Positions 1 through 6,388 of a stretch of 7,856 nucleotides of DNA are shown in pieces. Under the pieces are notes generated by a model that saw only the letters and a program-made list of their open reading frames with translations, did not search any database and was not told the origin of the DNA. The DNA comes from Candidatus Melainabacteria bacterium. GTDB lineage: Bacteria; Cyanobacteriota; Vampirovibrionia; Obscuribacterales; Obscuribacteraceae. The position numbers and the translations under genes were made by a program. The stretch is from assembly GCA_016209785.1 (NCBI GenBank), contig JACQVM010000321.1, positions 1-7,856 of the forward strand, read 5' to 3'. The stretch's first letter is position 1. Each line of letters opens with the position of its first letter.

Positions 1-946
1 CTACCTGATGGCGCCATATATCAACTAGGGCTTGACCAGCGGCATTGTCCTTAGAGTCCAGGATAACTGCTTTGCGCAGGGAAGTTGCAGCGGTGGTGTG
101 ATCTTTTTGCATAAGAGCCACCAGCCCTAGTTGTCGGTGAGCAGCACCACAATTAGGATCTTTTACGATGGCTTGCCTGTACCAGTTGGTGGCTGTGCTT
201 ATTTGGCCAAAGTGAACAGCCAGGTCACCCATCTTGACATAGGTGCGTTGAGAGCTTTCCAACTGCAAGGCTGCTTGGAATTCAACTAACGCACCTTCAT
301 AGTTGCCAGTGGCAGCAAGCTGATCTCCTATCTTGAGGCGTACATCAGCTGAAGCAGGATTGTGTCCTTGACGCTTCATAGCTTCACATAAAAGGCGGCC
401 AGCTAAACCATTGTCTGGTGCGGTAGCGAGTGCCTTTCTAAAGGAAGAAGCTGCAGCGTCAGCGTCCCCTGTGGCAAGCTCATTTTGTCCTAATTGTGTA
501 CGTGCTGCCGACAAATTAATGCGGAACTGTTTGTTTTGGCTATCGTATCGGACAGCAGTTTCGTGTGCCTCAATGGCTTCTGCCCAGCGACCTTGCTTGC
601 CTAAGGCAACAGCTTGGTTATTGGCTTCAACGGCTAACTCCTGGCGTTTTTTCAGGTTTTCTATATGTTCTAACTGGGCCTTTTGCTTTGCCTGTTCGTT
701 TGCCTGTCGAGCTTCATCTTCAGCCTGCTTTTTCTGCCGCTCTTCGTCACGGTAGTCAGGACGGCGCTGGAAGTAAGAAGGTGGCGTAATAAAAGTTTGA
801 GCTTGCGAAAAATCTTTGTCATGCCGCTCGCGGGGCAAAGGTTGTGCTACTAACTTTGTAGCCGCCGCTGTTGCACAACATATGCTAAGACCTAGGCTGG
901 CTGCCAAGGTTGTTGTTGTAAGTGTGTAAGCTGTGTCTATCTTCAC
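1..946 (-). CDS. Exported TPR-repeat protein, 3' end outside the window
   Basis: An open minus-strand frame runs from near 970 to the left edge with no stop, so the C-terminus is missing. Two in-frame GTG codons (970 and 946) could start it, and neither has a clear Shine-Dalgarno. I prefer 946 because it gives a compact signal peptide: K2, a hydrophobic stretch at about 8-25, and small residues A27-A28-A29 for cleavage. The following Cys pair (23-24) does not make a proper lipobox. Residues about 65-106 are rich in Q, K, E, R and A and look like a charged coiled coil. After this come about five TPR-like helix pairs (roughly 102-135, 146-181, 201-233, 234-266, 267-300) with the usual W/Y, G, A and P positions. 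TPRs bind protein partners, so this is probably a periplasmic or surface scaffold. The specific function is unknown. It is transcribed divergently from the response regulator and may share its control region. Confidence 0.8.
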   Translation of the reverse strand, partial: MKIDTAYTLTTTTLAASLGLSICCATAAATKLVAQPLPRERHDKDFSQAQTFITPPSYFQRRPDYRDEERQKKQAEDEARQANEQAKQKAQLEHIENLKKRQELAVEANNQAVALGKQGRWAEAIEAHETAVRYDSQNKQFRINLSAARTQLGQNELATGDADAAASSFRKALATAPDNGLAGRLLCEAMKRQGHNPASADVRLKIGDQLAATGNYEGALVEFQAALQLESSQRTYVKMGDLAVHFGQISTATNWYRQAIVKDPNCGAAHRQLGLVALMQKDHTTAATSLRKAVILDSKDNAAGQALVDIWRHQV

Positions 947-1025
947 GGGAATTTGTTTAAACTGCGCCACAACGTGAGCACAGCTTAACGATTCCAGGGA
1001 AGGCTAGTCTATTGGGGTTTATCCC

Positions 1026-1036
1026 ACGCTAAGCGT
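1026..1036. repeat. 11-bp odd palindrome, possible operator
   Basis: ACGCT-A-AGCGT is a perfect 5+1+5 inverted repeat. It lies about 80 bases upstream of the preferred TPR gene start and about 175 bases upstream of the regulator promoter candidate. LuxR/NarL-type regulators bind short inverted repeats as dimers, so it could be an autoregulatory site. Only the palindrome itself is seen; the regulator link is inference. Confidence 0.25.
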
Positions 1037-1201
1037 AACTTTCCCATCACCAACCAGGCTCAACTTGCCCAGCTTGGCAACCTAAACTAATTTTTGAGGT
1101 TTGAATTGTTGGCAAAAAAGGTATGTACTTGACGGACGCTTGCTTGTCCCGTAATTTACCCCATAAGAGATTGCCGGTGGTGGTGTGGATAGGTGGAGCG
1201 T

Positions 1202-1210
1202 TGTTACAAT
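1202..1210 (+). promoter_or_regulatory. Extended -10 promoter candidate for the response regulator gene
   Basis: TGTTACAAT fits the extended -10 pattern TG-N-TATAAT with 5 of 6 hexamer bases. No good -35 hexamer lies 16-18 bases upstream, as is usual for extended -10 promoters. Transcription would begin at about 1217, giving a leader of about 45 bases that contains the hairpin and the leader ORF described separately. Confidence 0.4.
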
Positions 1211-1231
1211 AGAACCAACTGAGGAGCTTAA

Positions 1232-1260
1232 AGGGCATTTATGGCAAGGGACAATGCCCT
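1232..1260 (+). other. Leader hairpin directly before the regulator start
   Basis: AGGGCATT (1232-1239) and AATGCCCT (1253-1260) are perfect 8-bp inverted repeats separated by 13 bases. The stem ends immediately before the GTG start codons of the response regulator. It takes in the purine-rich bases before the leader ORF ATG at 1241, so in RNA it could hide that site. No U-tract follows, so it does not look like a terminator. Confidence 0.4.
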
Positions 1261-1267
1261 GTGGTGA
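1241..1267 (+). CDS. Possible 8-residue leader peptide
   Basis: ATG at 1241 opens a frame reading MARDNALW and stopping at TGA 1265-1267. AAGGG at 1231-1235 is an acceptable Shine-Dalgarno at 5 bases. The stop overlaps the GTG at 1264 as GTGA, the arrangement typical of translational coupling. The response regulator itself lacks a Shine-Dalgarno for its GTG codons, which makes coupling plausible. An 8-codon frame easily arises by chance, so this remains a suggestion. Confidence 0.2.
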   Translation: MARDNALW

Positions 1268-2133
1268 GGAGCAAACTAGAAAAGGATTTGGGTTCGTCAT
1301 TGGACATTACACAAGCAGGTATCCAAAGGCATTCAGTTTTTCGGCCACGTACTGTAGTGTGTGAGCGGCACGAGCTTATACGGTTTGGCTTGAAGCGTGT
1401 GGTTTCTGAGGTTGTGGAGGTGGTGGGTGAGGCTGCCGATGGTATGGTAGCGACAGAGCTGATTAGGCGTCTTAGGCCAGACTTTGTTATTCTTGATGTT
1501 GACCTGGATATTTTAAATGGTGTGGAGGTTTGCCGGCGCATTAGCCAGGAGTTACCTAACTCAAATATCCTCATACTTACTGATTCTTACCATGCGACAA
1601 AGTACCACAACCAACTTTTGCGTGCAGGAGCCAGAGGTTTTTGCTTAAAAAGCTCTGGTCCGCGGACATTATTTGAAGCTATTGAGCAAACTACTCGTGG
1701 ACTTCCTTATTGCGACCCGAAAATTACCCAGTTGGTTAAGCAAAGTCCTTCTACATCCTTGCCTAACACTAGTTTGACCGACAGAGAGATAGAGGTTCTT
1801 ATTAGGCTTGATTTGCGCAATAAAGAGATAGCTGAAGAACTTGACATGAAGCTCAGAACAGTAGAAAAGCACATTGAGTGCATTCTGGCTAAGCTTAAGG
1901 TGCCAACAAGAACGGCTGCAGCGCTCAAGGCTGTACAGCTTGGATATGTGCTGCTGCCCAAAATGCCAGGAAGAGATCCAGTAACAGGCGTAACGCATGA
2001 GCAAACCGTTGCTGAGCTGCAGGCAGAATTGGCTATCGCTAACGAGCATCTGAAAGCTTTGCTTAAGCAAAACCAATTGCTTAAGGAAGCACTAAACGAA
2101 AAACTACGCTCTCCCAGCCCAGGATCGAGTTAG
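1261..2133 (+). CDS. NarL/LuxR-family response regulator with a C-terminal coiled coil
   Basis: This is a two-component output protein. A receiver domain (about 30-145) is followed by a LuxR-type helix-turn-helix (about 172-230). In the receiver, D79 at the end of the V-I-L-D strand is the phosphoacceptor candidate, T107 is the switch Thr and K130 the conserved Lys. The usual acidic pair is E35-R36, so one acidic metal ligand is replaced by Arg. The HTH carries the family pattern: L-T-x-R-E-x-E-V-L at 172-180, N-K-E-I-A at 187-191, and T-V-E-K-H with a K-L ending near 212. After the HTH the protein continues about 60 residues, with a Leu/Ala/Glu-rich coiled coil at about 246-283; most family members end near the HTH. 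There is no ATG before residue 62, so a GTG at 1261 or 1264 is the likely start. No histidine kinase gene is present in the window. Targets are unknown; the divergent TPR gene and the downstream envelope genes are candidates. Confidence 0.85.
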   Translation: MVRSKLEKDLGSSLDITQAGIQRHSVFRPRTVVCERHELIRFGLKRVVSEVVEVVGEAADGMVATELIRRLRPDFVILDVDLDILNGVEVCRRISQELPNSNILILTDSYHATKYHNQLLRAGARGFCLKSSGPRTLFEAIEQTTRGLPYCDPKITQLVKQSPSTSLPNTSLTDREIEVLIRLDLRNKEIAEELDMKLRTVEKHIECILAKLKVPTRTAAALKAVQLGYVLLPKMPGRDPVTGVTHEQTVAELQAELAIANEHLKALLKQNQLLKEALNEKLRSPSPGSS

Positions 2134-2146
2134 CATAGGAGGTCGC

Positions 2147-2221
2147 TTGCTTTCATTGGCCTTTGAAGCGCCGATTGCCTTTGAAGGAAGTGGCTTGGAT
2201 GTGCTGGCAGTGAGAGAATAG
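2147..2221 (+). CDS. Possible 24-residue small ORF with a perfect Shine-Dalgarno
   Basis: AGGAGG at 2137-2142 lies just after the response regulator stop and 4 bases before TTG 2147. That frame reads 24 codons to TAG at 2219-2221 (peptide beginning MLSLAFEAPIAFEG). This is the strongest Shine-Dalgarno I noticed in the window, yet no larger gene uses it. The next start (TTG 2247) is about 100 bases away. The peptide is acidic with no clear membrane segment. The motif may be chance, or a remnant of a longer gene. Confidence 0.25.
   Translation: MLSLAFEAPIAFEGSGLDVLAVRE
2159..2186 (+). repeat. Short direct repeat of GCCTTTGAAG
   Basis: GCCTTTGAAG occurs at 2159-2168 and again at 2177-2186. The 18-base period keeps the reading frame of the small ORF, so both copies encode the same A-F-E residues. 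It lies between the response regulator and the DUF2993 gene. Confidence 0.4.
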
Positions 2222-2246
2222 TCTTAGTATTGAGGTAAGTGTAGGA

Positions 2247-3152
2247 TTGGTCAAGAAAGTGTATTGTTGTTGGTCGGCACTTATCATGGCTTCTTTTACG
2301 GCCTTGATGTTTGTTTATCCGGCTATTGCAGCACCTTTTCCTACTGGTTCTAAGTTCAGCAGGTCAGTTCAGAAGTGGACTGGCCTAAACTTTGTCTGTC
2401 AAGTATTGACCAGCCAGGTTGTAAGGCGTGGCTTGCAGCGTAAGCTGGGAGGACAAATGAAGGTAAGAATTAAGCTATTTAGCTTAACGGATTTGCTGGC
2501 CGGCAAGGTTAAGTCAATTGATGTTCGCCTCACAGGCTCTAATTATCGTGGGGTTCCGCTGGGCAAGCTTCATATAAGTTGTGCGCAGCCAGTCTGGTTT
2601 TCTTACAAGAAAAAAGGTACAACACGACCAGGCTTGCGTGCGCCTACGCTCATTAAAATAGAAGGTGATGTCTCTGAAAAGGAGCTTGGTGAGGCCCTTA
2701 AGACTTCTAGGGTTTCATCGGCATTGCGTATGATTAAGCTTAATCTGCCTGGACTAGGTGCTCAACAGTTGCAATTATTGCAACCTAAGGTTGACCTGAA
2801 AGATAACCTGGTCAAGGTAGAAACTGTTTTAGTGACACAAGGTGCTACGCTGGAGACAGGAGTTCCCTTGACAGTTGTGGGGAGCCCAAAACTAGAAGGT
2901 GACTCAAAGATTGTTTTGCAGAACCTTCAGGTGTCGTCACCAGAGCTTCCCGCTCAAGAAGAGTTTTCTTTGTTCTGTCAAGAGCTTCTTAATCCGTTAG
3001 TTGATTTTTGCAAGATGGATCGCTTAGATCATGCGTTTCGTCTTCAGAGTCTTACTATTGCTAACGATCAACTTCACTATGCTGGTAGCTTACTTATTGC
3101 TCCCCGGGCTGCGATGACTGGTTTGTCTGGTGGGGTAGCCAGGAAACAATGA
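2247..3152 (+). CDS. Secreted DUF2993 (LmeA-like) protein
   Basis: The 301-residue product starts at TTG 2247, with GAGGT at 2232-2236 upstream. GTG 2259 is an alternative start. Residues 1-29 are a signal peptide (K3-K4, hydrophobic 10-26, A-I-A-A cleavage). Residues about 71-148 match the DUF2993 pattern: alternating V-R-I-K strands, L-L-A-G-K-V-K-S-I-D-V (83-93), then R-G-V-P-L-G-K-L-H-I (101-110). DUF2993 proteins are common in actinobacteria and cyanobacteria. The mycobacterial member LmeA takes part in lipomannan elongation in the periplasm, and the fold is thought to bind lipids. The second half (about 165-290) is beta-rich and ends without a membrane anchor. Its stop overlaps the next gene as ATGA, so the two are almost certainly co-translated and may act together outside the membrane. 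The substrate is unknown. Confidence 0.75.
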   Translation: MVKKVYCCWSALIMASFTALMFVYPAIAAPFPTGSKFSRSVQKWTGLNFVCQVLTSQVVRRGLQRKLGGQMKVRIKLFSLTDLLAGKVKSIDVRLTGSNYRGVPLGKLHISCAQPVWFSYKKKGTTRPGLRAPTLIKIEGDVSEKELGEALKTSRVSSALRMIKLNLPGLGAQQLQLLQPKVDLKDNLVKVETVLVTQGATLETGVPLTVVGSPKLEGDSKIVLQNLQVSSPELPAQEEFSLFCQELLNPLVDFCKMDRLDHAFRLQSLTIANDQLHYAGSLLIAPRAAMTGLSGGVARKQ

Positions 3153-3661
3153 CAAAGTATTTCAGCTCAGCGTGGAAGATAGTGGCCTTAGTTGTGTTGA
3201 GTGTAACTTTGGTGTCGTGTAGCGGCAAAGGTGTTGTGGAAAGCTTGTTTAAAGGCAACGAGTCTAGTTATGTTCGCATATGGTTTGTGAAGCCGACTGA
3301 CCAAGGCTTGGTATTGATTCCAGTAATGCGACCCAAGATGAGCGATGAGTCCTTAAAGGGAGCTGTTATTGAGCTGTTAAGAGGGCCAAGCAAGGCAGAG
3401 CGTATGGAGGGTCTAGCTAGTGAAATTCCAGTTGGAACAATTCTGTTGGCTGTTAAGAACAACCAAGGAAATGTGGAGCTGAATCTTTCACGAAGATTTG
3501 CCTCTGGAGGAGGTTGCAGATCCATGGAGACCAGGCTGGAGCAGTTAAGTCGAACAGTAGCTGGCTCTGCAGGTCAGGACAAGGTATTCTTATCAATAGA
3601 GGGTGAGAGGCTTTCAACTTACGCCGGTGAAGGACTGGAGATAAAGCAGCCTATTAAATAA
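3149..3661 (+). CDS. GerMN-domain lipoprotein
   Basis: The 170-residue product begins at ATG 3149, with AGGA at 3141-3144. An N-terminal membrane segment (about 10-23) ends in the lipobox L-V-S-C with C24, so it should be lipidated and anchored on the outer face of the membrane. Residues about 55-165 match the GerMN domain: L-L-R-G-P (76-80), S-E-I-P-V-G-T (91-97), V-E-L-N-L-S-R-R-F (109-117), G-G-G (120-122), R-L-E-Q-L (129-133), and a final strand before the G-L-E-I-K-Q-P end. GerMN was named from the spore germination protein GerM but is widespread in non-spore-formers, including cyanobacteria, usually in envelope proteins. It overlaps the DUF2993 gene by 4 bases. No sporulation genes are visible, so a general envelope role is more likely. 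Confidence 0.85.
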   Translation: MTKYFSSAWKIVALVVLSVTLVSCSGKGVVESLFKGNESSYVRIWFVKPTDQGLVLIPVMRPKMSDESLKGAVIELLRGPSKAERMEGLASEIPVGTILLAVKNNQGNVELNLSRRFASGGGCRSMETRLEQLSRTVAGSAGQDKVFLSIEGERLSTYAGEGLEIKQPIK

Positions 3662-3706
3662 AAAACTAAAGACCTTATTGTCCTTGAGGCAGTGGCTCTT
3701 AATGTT

Positions 3707-3715
3707 TGATATGAT
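3707..3715 (+). promoter_or_regulatory. rpmE: Extended -10 promoter candidate for rpmE
   Basis: TGATATGAT matches TG-N-TATAAT with 5 of 6 hexamer bases. It lies about 33 bases before the rpmE ATG, so transcription would begin near 3722. A TTGAGG at 3684-3689 is 20 bases upstream, too far for a normal -35. This suggests L31 is not simply read through from the GerMN gene. Confidence 0.5.
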
Positions 3716-3747
3716 AACTATTTGCATTTGTCCAGAGAGTTTCAATT

Positions 3748-3966
3748 ATGAAAGAAGGCATTCATCCTAAGTACCACGAAGTGACTGCAACGTGTGTTTG
3801 CGGCAATAAGGTGGAGACTGGTTCCACCAAGCAACAAATTCGAGTGGAAATTTGCAGTAACTGTCATCCGTTTTTTACTGGCATGCAAAAGATTGTTGAT
3901 ACTGAAGGGCGCGTCGATAGATTTGTCAAGCGCTATAAATTAGAAAAGTCGACCAAGTCGAGTTAG
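3748..3966 (+). CDS. rpmE: 50S ribosomal protein L31, zinc-binding type
   Basis: The 72-residue protein has the L31 family start (K-E-G-I-H-P-K-Y) and the normal length. The four zinc ligands are present: C16-x-C18 and C36-x-x-C39, the last followed by H-P-F-F-T-G, a hallmark of L31. This is the zinc-containing (C+) form, which contributes to the 50S subunit and inter-subunit bridging. The C-terminal R-V-D-R-F-x-K-R-Y is also typical. A weak GAGAG lies 8 bases before ATG. It converges on cdaA with only 9 bases between the two stop codons. Confidence 0.95.
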   Translation: MKEGIHPKYHEVTATCVCGNKVETGSTKQQIRVEICSNCHPFFTGMQKIVDTEGRVDRFVKRYKLEKSTKSS

Positions 3967-3973
3967 GTTGACT
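3947..3973. terminator. Shared hairpin between the convergent rpmE and cdaA genes
   Basis: AGTCGACC (3947-3954) and GGTTGACT (3966-3973) form an 8-bp stem with one G-U pair and an 11-base loop in the plus-strand RNA. On the minus strand the stem has one A-C mismatch but is followed by TTTTC, which resembles a weak terminator for the cdaA operon. The left arm is inside the last codons of rpmE. It is the only candidate for ending both converging transcripts. Confidence 0.4.
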
Positions 3974-3975
3974 AT

Positions 3976-4968
3976 TTAAGTGCTCGTGGTTCTATCTTCT
4001 GTCTCAAGTAGACCAGGTTGATGTGTTTCTAGTGCTGCTTCTAGGGAAGGTACATTGACACTACTAGGAGTGGCTTGCTCTGCCTTTTTGCTTTTGCTAA
4101 ACAGGCTCAGAAACAGTTGTAACGGACTAGGGGCCTTGTTCTCAGTGTCCTGATAATAAATGTAAGAGATTGGGTCGGCAAGATCATCGGAGGAGGTATA
4201 TTTCACCAGCATGCCCCGGCTAGCTGCAGAAATGGCCCCGGTTTCTTCTGAGACGACTATGCATAGTCCATCGTAGATTTCAGATAGACCGATAGCAGCA
4301 CGATGGCGGGTACCGTATTTATAGCTTAATTTAGGATTATCGGTCATTGGCAAGATAACGCCTGCGGACACAATCTTGTCCTGCCTAATGATAACTGCCC
4401 CATCGTGAAGCGGTGAGTTAGGGAAAAAGATGCTCAACAATAGTGTAGAGGACACCTCTGCGTTTACAGGGGTTCCTGGGCTTAAGTAGTCACGTTCGCC
4501 CTGTGGAGGTTCAACTACAATAAGTGCACCAACTTTAGTACGTGATAATTCACGTACTGCCGAGATTATTTCCCAAATTGTGTGCCGTGATTTTTCTTTA
4601 TGGCTATCAACCAACGATAAATCCAGTCGAAAGGTTTTGCCTCGGCCAAGATACCCAAGACCACGCCGGATTTCTGGCTGAAAGATAATCAGAAGGGCTA
4701 GCACTGCTGCCGGTATGATTTGTTGCAGCAGTGACGTTATGAGTGTGAAGCCAGCAAGCCAGGATACCAAACAGATTAGCACTAGTACCATGACCCCTTT
4801 TACCAGATGCTCTGCCTGTGTTCCTCGGATACGGCTTCTTATCCAGATGACGGCATAAAGAATGATAAGGATTTCTGACAGGTACCTAAGAATAGGTGCC
4901 CAGCCAGCAGTTAAGGTAGTGCTGGCTAATTTGTGGAGATCAAGTGCGATTTGTGTAAGTAAGTCCAC
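3976..4968 (-). CDS. cdaA: Membrane diadenylate cyclase CdaA (c-di-AMP synthase)
   Basis: CdaA condenses two ATP into cyclic di-AMP at the cytoplasmic face of the membrane. I chose GTG 4968 (330 residues) because AGGGA lies 7 bases upstream. A TTG at 5013 would add 15 residues but has no Shine-Dalgarno. Three membrane segments (about 28-45, 57-78, 83-97) are followed by the F-Q-P-E-I-R-R-G-L motif (96-104) typical of CdaA. The DAC domain (about 130-255) contains the D-G-A motif (189-191) within P-L-H-D-G-A and the G-T-R-H-R motif (219-223), both required for catalysis, plus S-E-E-T-G (240-244). The last about 55 residues are a low-complexity tail rich in S, T, P and E. No cdaR or glmM is present here. 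lysA lies immediately upstream on the same strand, a neighbourhood I recall from cyanobacteria. Confidence 0.95.
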   Translation of the reverse strand: MDLLTQIALDLHKLASTTLTAGWAPILRYLSEILIILYAVIWIRSRIRGTQAEHLVKGVMVLVLICLVSWLAGFTLITSLLQQIIPAAVLALLIIFQPEIRRGLGYLGRGKTFRLDLSLVDSHKEKSRHTIWEIISAVRELSRTKVGALIVVEPPQGERDYLSPGTPVNAEVSSTLLLSIFFPNSPLHDGAVIIRQDKIVSAGVILPMTDNPKLSYKYGTRHRAAIGLSEIYDGLCIVVSEETGAISAASRGMLVKYTSSDDLADPISYIYYQDTENKAPSPLQLFLSLFSKSKKAEQATPSSVNVPSLEAALETHQPGLLETEDRTTST

Positions 4969-4975
4969 TTTTGCA

Positions 4976-4980
4976 TCCCT
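4976..4980 (-). promoter_or_regulatory. cdaA: Shine-Dalgarno that decides the cdaA start
   Basis: AGGGA on the minus strand sits 7 bases before GTG 4968. The upstream TTG at 5013 is preceded by no purine-rich site, so this element favours the shorter CdaA. Confidence 0.55.
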
Positions 4981-5050
4981 AAGACTTGGCTGCCATATTA
5001 TGCCAATTCTCAAGTATTGGTTGAATGTGGCTTGGTCTTTAAGTTAAGAG

Positions 5051-6388
5051 CTAGTCTACTAGAAGTCGCTGGGGTACTCGATCCCGGGCAATGAGATCAT
5101 CTGGTGATTCTCGTTTGATAATTACCTCCGATTGTCCCTTAGCTACCAGAATACAGGCCGGGCGTCCTGTCCGATTATAATTGGATGCCATGCTGTAGTT
5201 GTAAGCGCCTGTACCAAAAATGGCGACAAGGTCGCCACTCTCGGCAGCCAGATATGCATCCTTTACGATTATATCGCCGGACTCGCAGTACTTTCCTACA
5301 AACGTAATTGGCTTATCAGAACATGGGTCATTCAGACGATTGGCAAGACAAGGCGTATAGCGTGCCTGATAGGTGATGGGACGGGGATTGTCTGCCATGC
5401 CGCCATTTAAGGCAATGTAAGTTATGCCTCCGGGTAGGTTTTTGCAATGTCCAGCTCTATATAAGGTAATACCTGCTGTGCCTACTATTGCCCTGCCAGG
5501 TTCTACAAGAAGGGTTGGCAATGCAAGGTTACGGTTGGTAAAGCAAGCTTCAACATGTCTGGCAATTGCACGCGACCATTCATATAGGGGTGTTGGGTGG
5601 TCATTTGGGGTGTAGGCTATGCCCAAACCACCACCAACATCCAGTTGTGTGAGTGTAAGCCCTACAAAGTGTTGGAGCTCTACAAAACAGTCAGCAAGAA
5701 TCTCGATAATTTCTAGATAGGGCTCTATTTCGTGTGATTGGCTGCCTATGTGTGCATGTAATCCAATTAACTCAAGACAGTCACTGTGTACTTGAGCAAG
5801 CTCCACAATATGGCTTAAATTCTCAAGGGGCAAGCCAAACTTGCTGTCCGCTTGACCAGTGCGGATGTAATGGTGCGTGTCTGGCTCCACCCCTGGTGTC
5901 ACTCTGAGCAAGATCTTAGCTCGTCTTTGTAAGTGAGCTGCTACCTCCTGTATCAAGTAGAGTTCGGAGACGCTGTCAACAACAATTTTGATATCGCCTA
6001 GGTTAAGGCCAAAGGCAATTTCTTCCTGGGACTTGTTGTTGCCGTGCAGGTAGATAAGCTCAGGTGGAAAGCTGGCTCGAGAGGCCGTCATGAGCTCCCC
6101 AATGGACACAACATCAAGACCTAGTCCTAGGCGCTTGATAAGGTGACACATTGCTAAGCAAAGAAAGGCCTTGCCAGCATAAAGCACTTGCGTCTTGGGA
6201 TATTCCGACAACCCGGCTTTTACAGCTCGACAAGCCTGCTCAATAGTTGCCTCATCAATTAGCCACAATGGTGTTCCAAATTGTTCGGCAAGCTTTACCA
6301 CATCACAGCCACCGACCACAAGGTGTCCCAGATCGTTCACAGATGCGGTGACCGGTTTGATGCTGACGTTTGGCGAGGTAACCTGCAT
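5051..6388 (-). CDS. lysA: Diaminopimelate decarboxylase
   Basis: LysA removes CO2 from meso-diaminopimelate to give lysine, the last step of the DAP pathway. It uses PLP and acts as a cytoplasmic dimer. From ATG 6388 the protein has 445 residues; TTG 6415 would add nine but lacks a Shine-Dalgarno. The PLP lysine is K73 in Y-A-G-K-A-F. Other motifs are H-I-G-S (213-216), G-G-G (252-254, phosphate binding), E-P-G-R (296-299), C-E-S-G-D (368-372), with the catalytic Cys contributed across the dimer, and G-A-Y (394-396). The G-G-M-x-D-N-P-R-P block (329-337) resembles cyanobacterial enzymes, although the residue before it is Asn rather than the more usual Asp. All catalytic positions appear intact. 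The gap to cdaA is about 80 bases and to the upstream unknown gene 68 bases, consistent with an operon. No lysine riboswitch is evident. Confidence 0.95.
   Translation of the reverse strand: MQVTSPNVSIKPVTASVNDLGHLVVGGCDVVKLAEQFGTPLWLIDEATIEQACRAVKAGLSEYPKTQVLYAGKAFLCLAMCHLIKRLGLGLDVVSIGELMTASRASFPPELIYLHGNNKSQEEIAFGLNLGDIKIVVDSVSELYLIQEVAAHLQRRAKILLRVTPGVEPDTHHYIRTGQADSKFGLPLENLSHIVELAQVHSDCLELIGLHAHIGSQSHEIEPYLEIIEILADCFVELQHFVGLTLTQLDVGGGLGIAYTPNDHPTPLYEWSRAIARHVEACFTNRNLALPTLLVEPGRAIVGTAGITLYRAGHCKNLPGGITYIALNGGMADNPRPITYQARYTPCLANRLNDPCSDKPITFVGKYCESGDIIVKDAYLAAESGDLVAIFGTGAYNYSMASNYNRTGRPACILVAKGQSEVIIKRESPDDLIARDRVPQRLLVD

Larger units (their letters stand above)
947..1260. other. Divergent intergenic control region
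   Basis: This stretch of about 310 bases separates the minus-strand TPR gene from the plus-strand response regulator gene. Open frames on the minus strand here have no Shine-Dalgarno or protein character and are treated as noise. Visible elements are an 11-bp palindrome at 1026-1036, a short inverted repeat (TTGCC/GGCAA) at about 1065-1081, an extended -10 box at 1202-1210, and a hairpin at 1232-1260. I could not identify a convincing -35/-10 pair for the TPR gene. Confidence 0.6.

Noticed and set aside
411..789. Plus-strand open frames of 114 and 74 codons
   Set aside because: They lie opposite the TPR gene, which has clear repeat structure and a signal peptide. The plus-strand frames are rich in Ala, Ser and Cys without recognisable motifs and are antisense shadows.
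1065..1081. TTGCC/GGCAA inverted repeat with a 6-base loop
   Set aside because: The stem is only 5 bp, with no U-tract and no link to a gene end. Too short to call a terminator or operator.
1047..1300. Minus-strand open frames in the divergent control region
   Set aside because: No Shine-Dalgarno, no recognisable motif, and overlap with the promoter, hairpin and start of the response regulator. They look like chance frames.
3149..3661. GerMN gene as evidence of a spore-former
   Set aside because: GerMN domains are widespread in non-sporulating bacteria, and no other sporulation or germination gene is visible.
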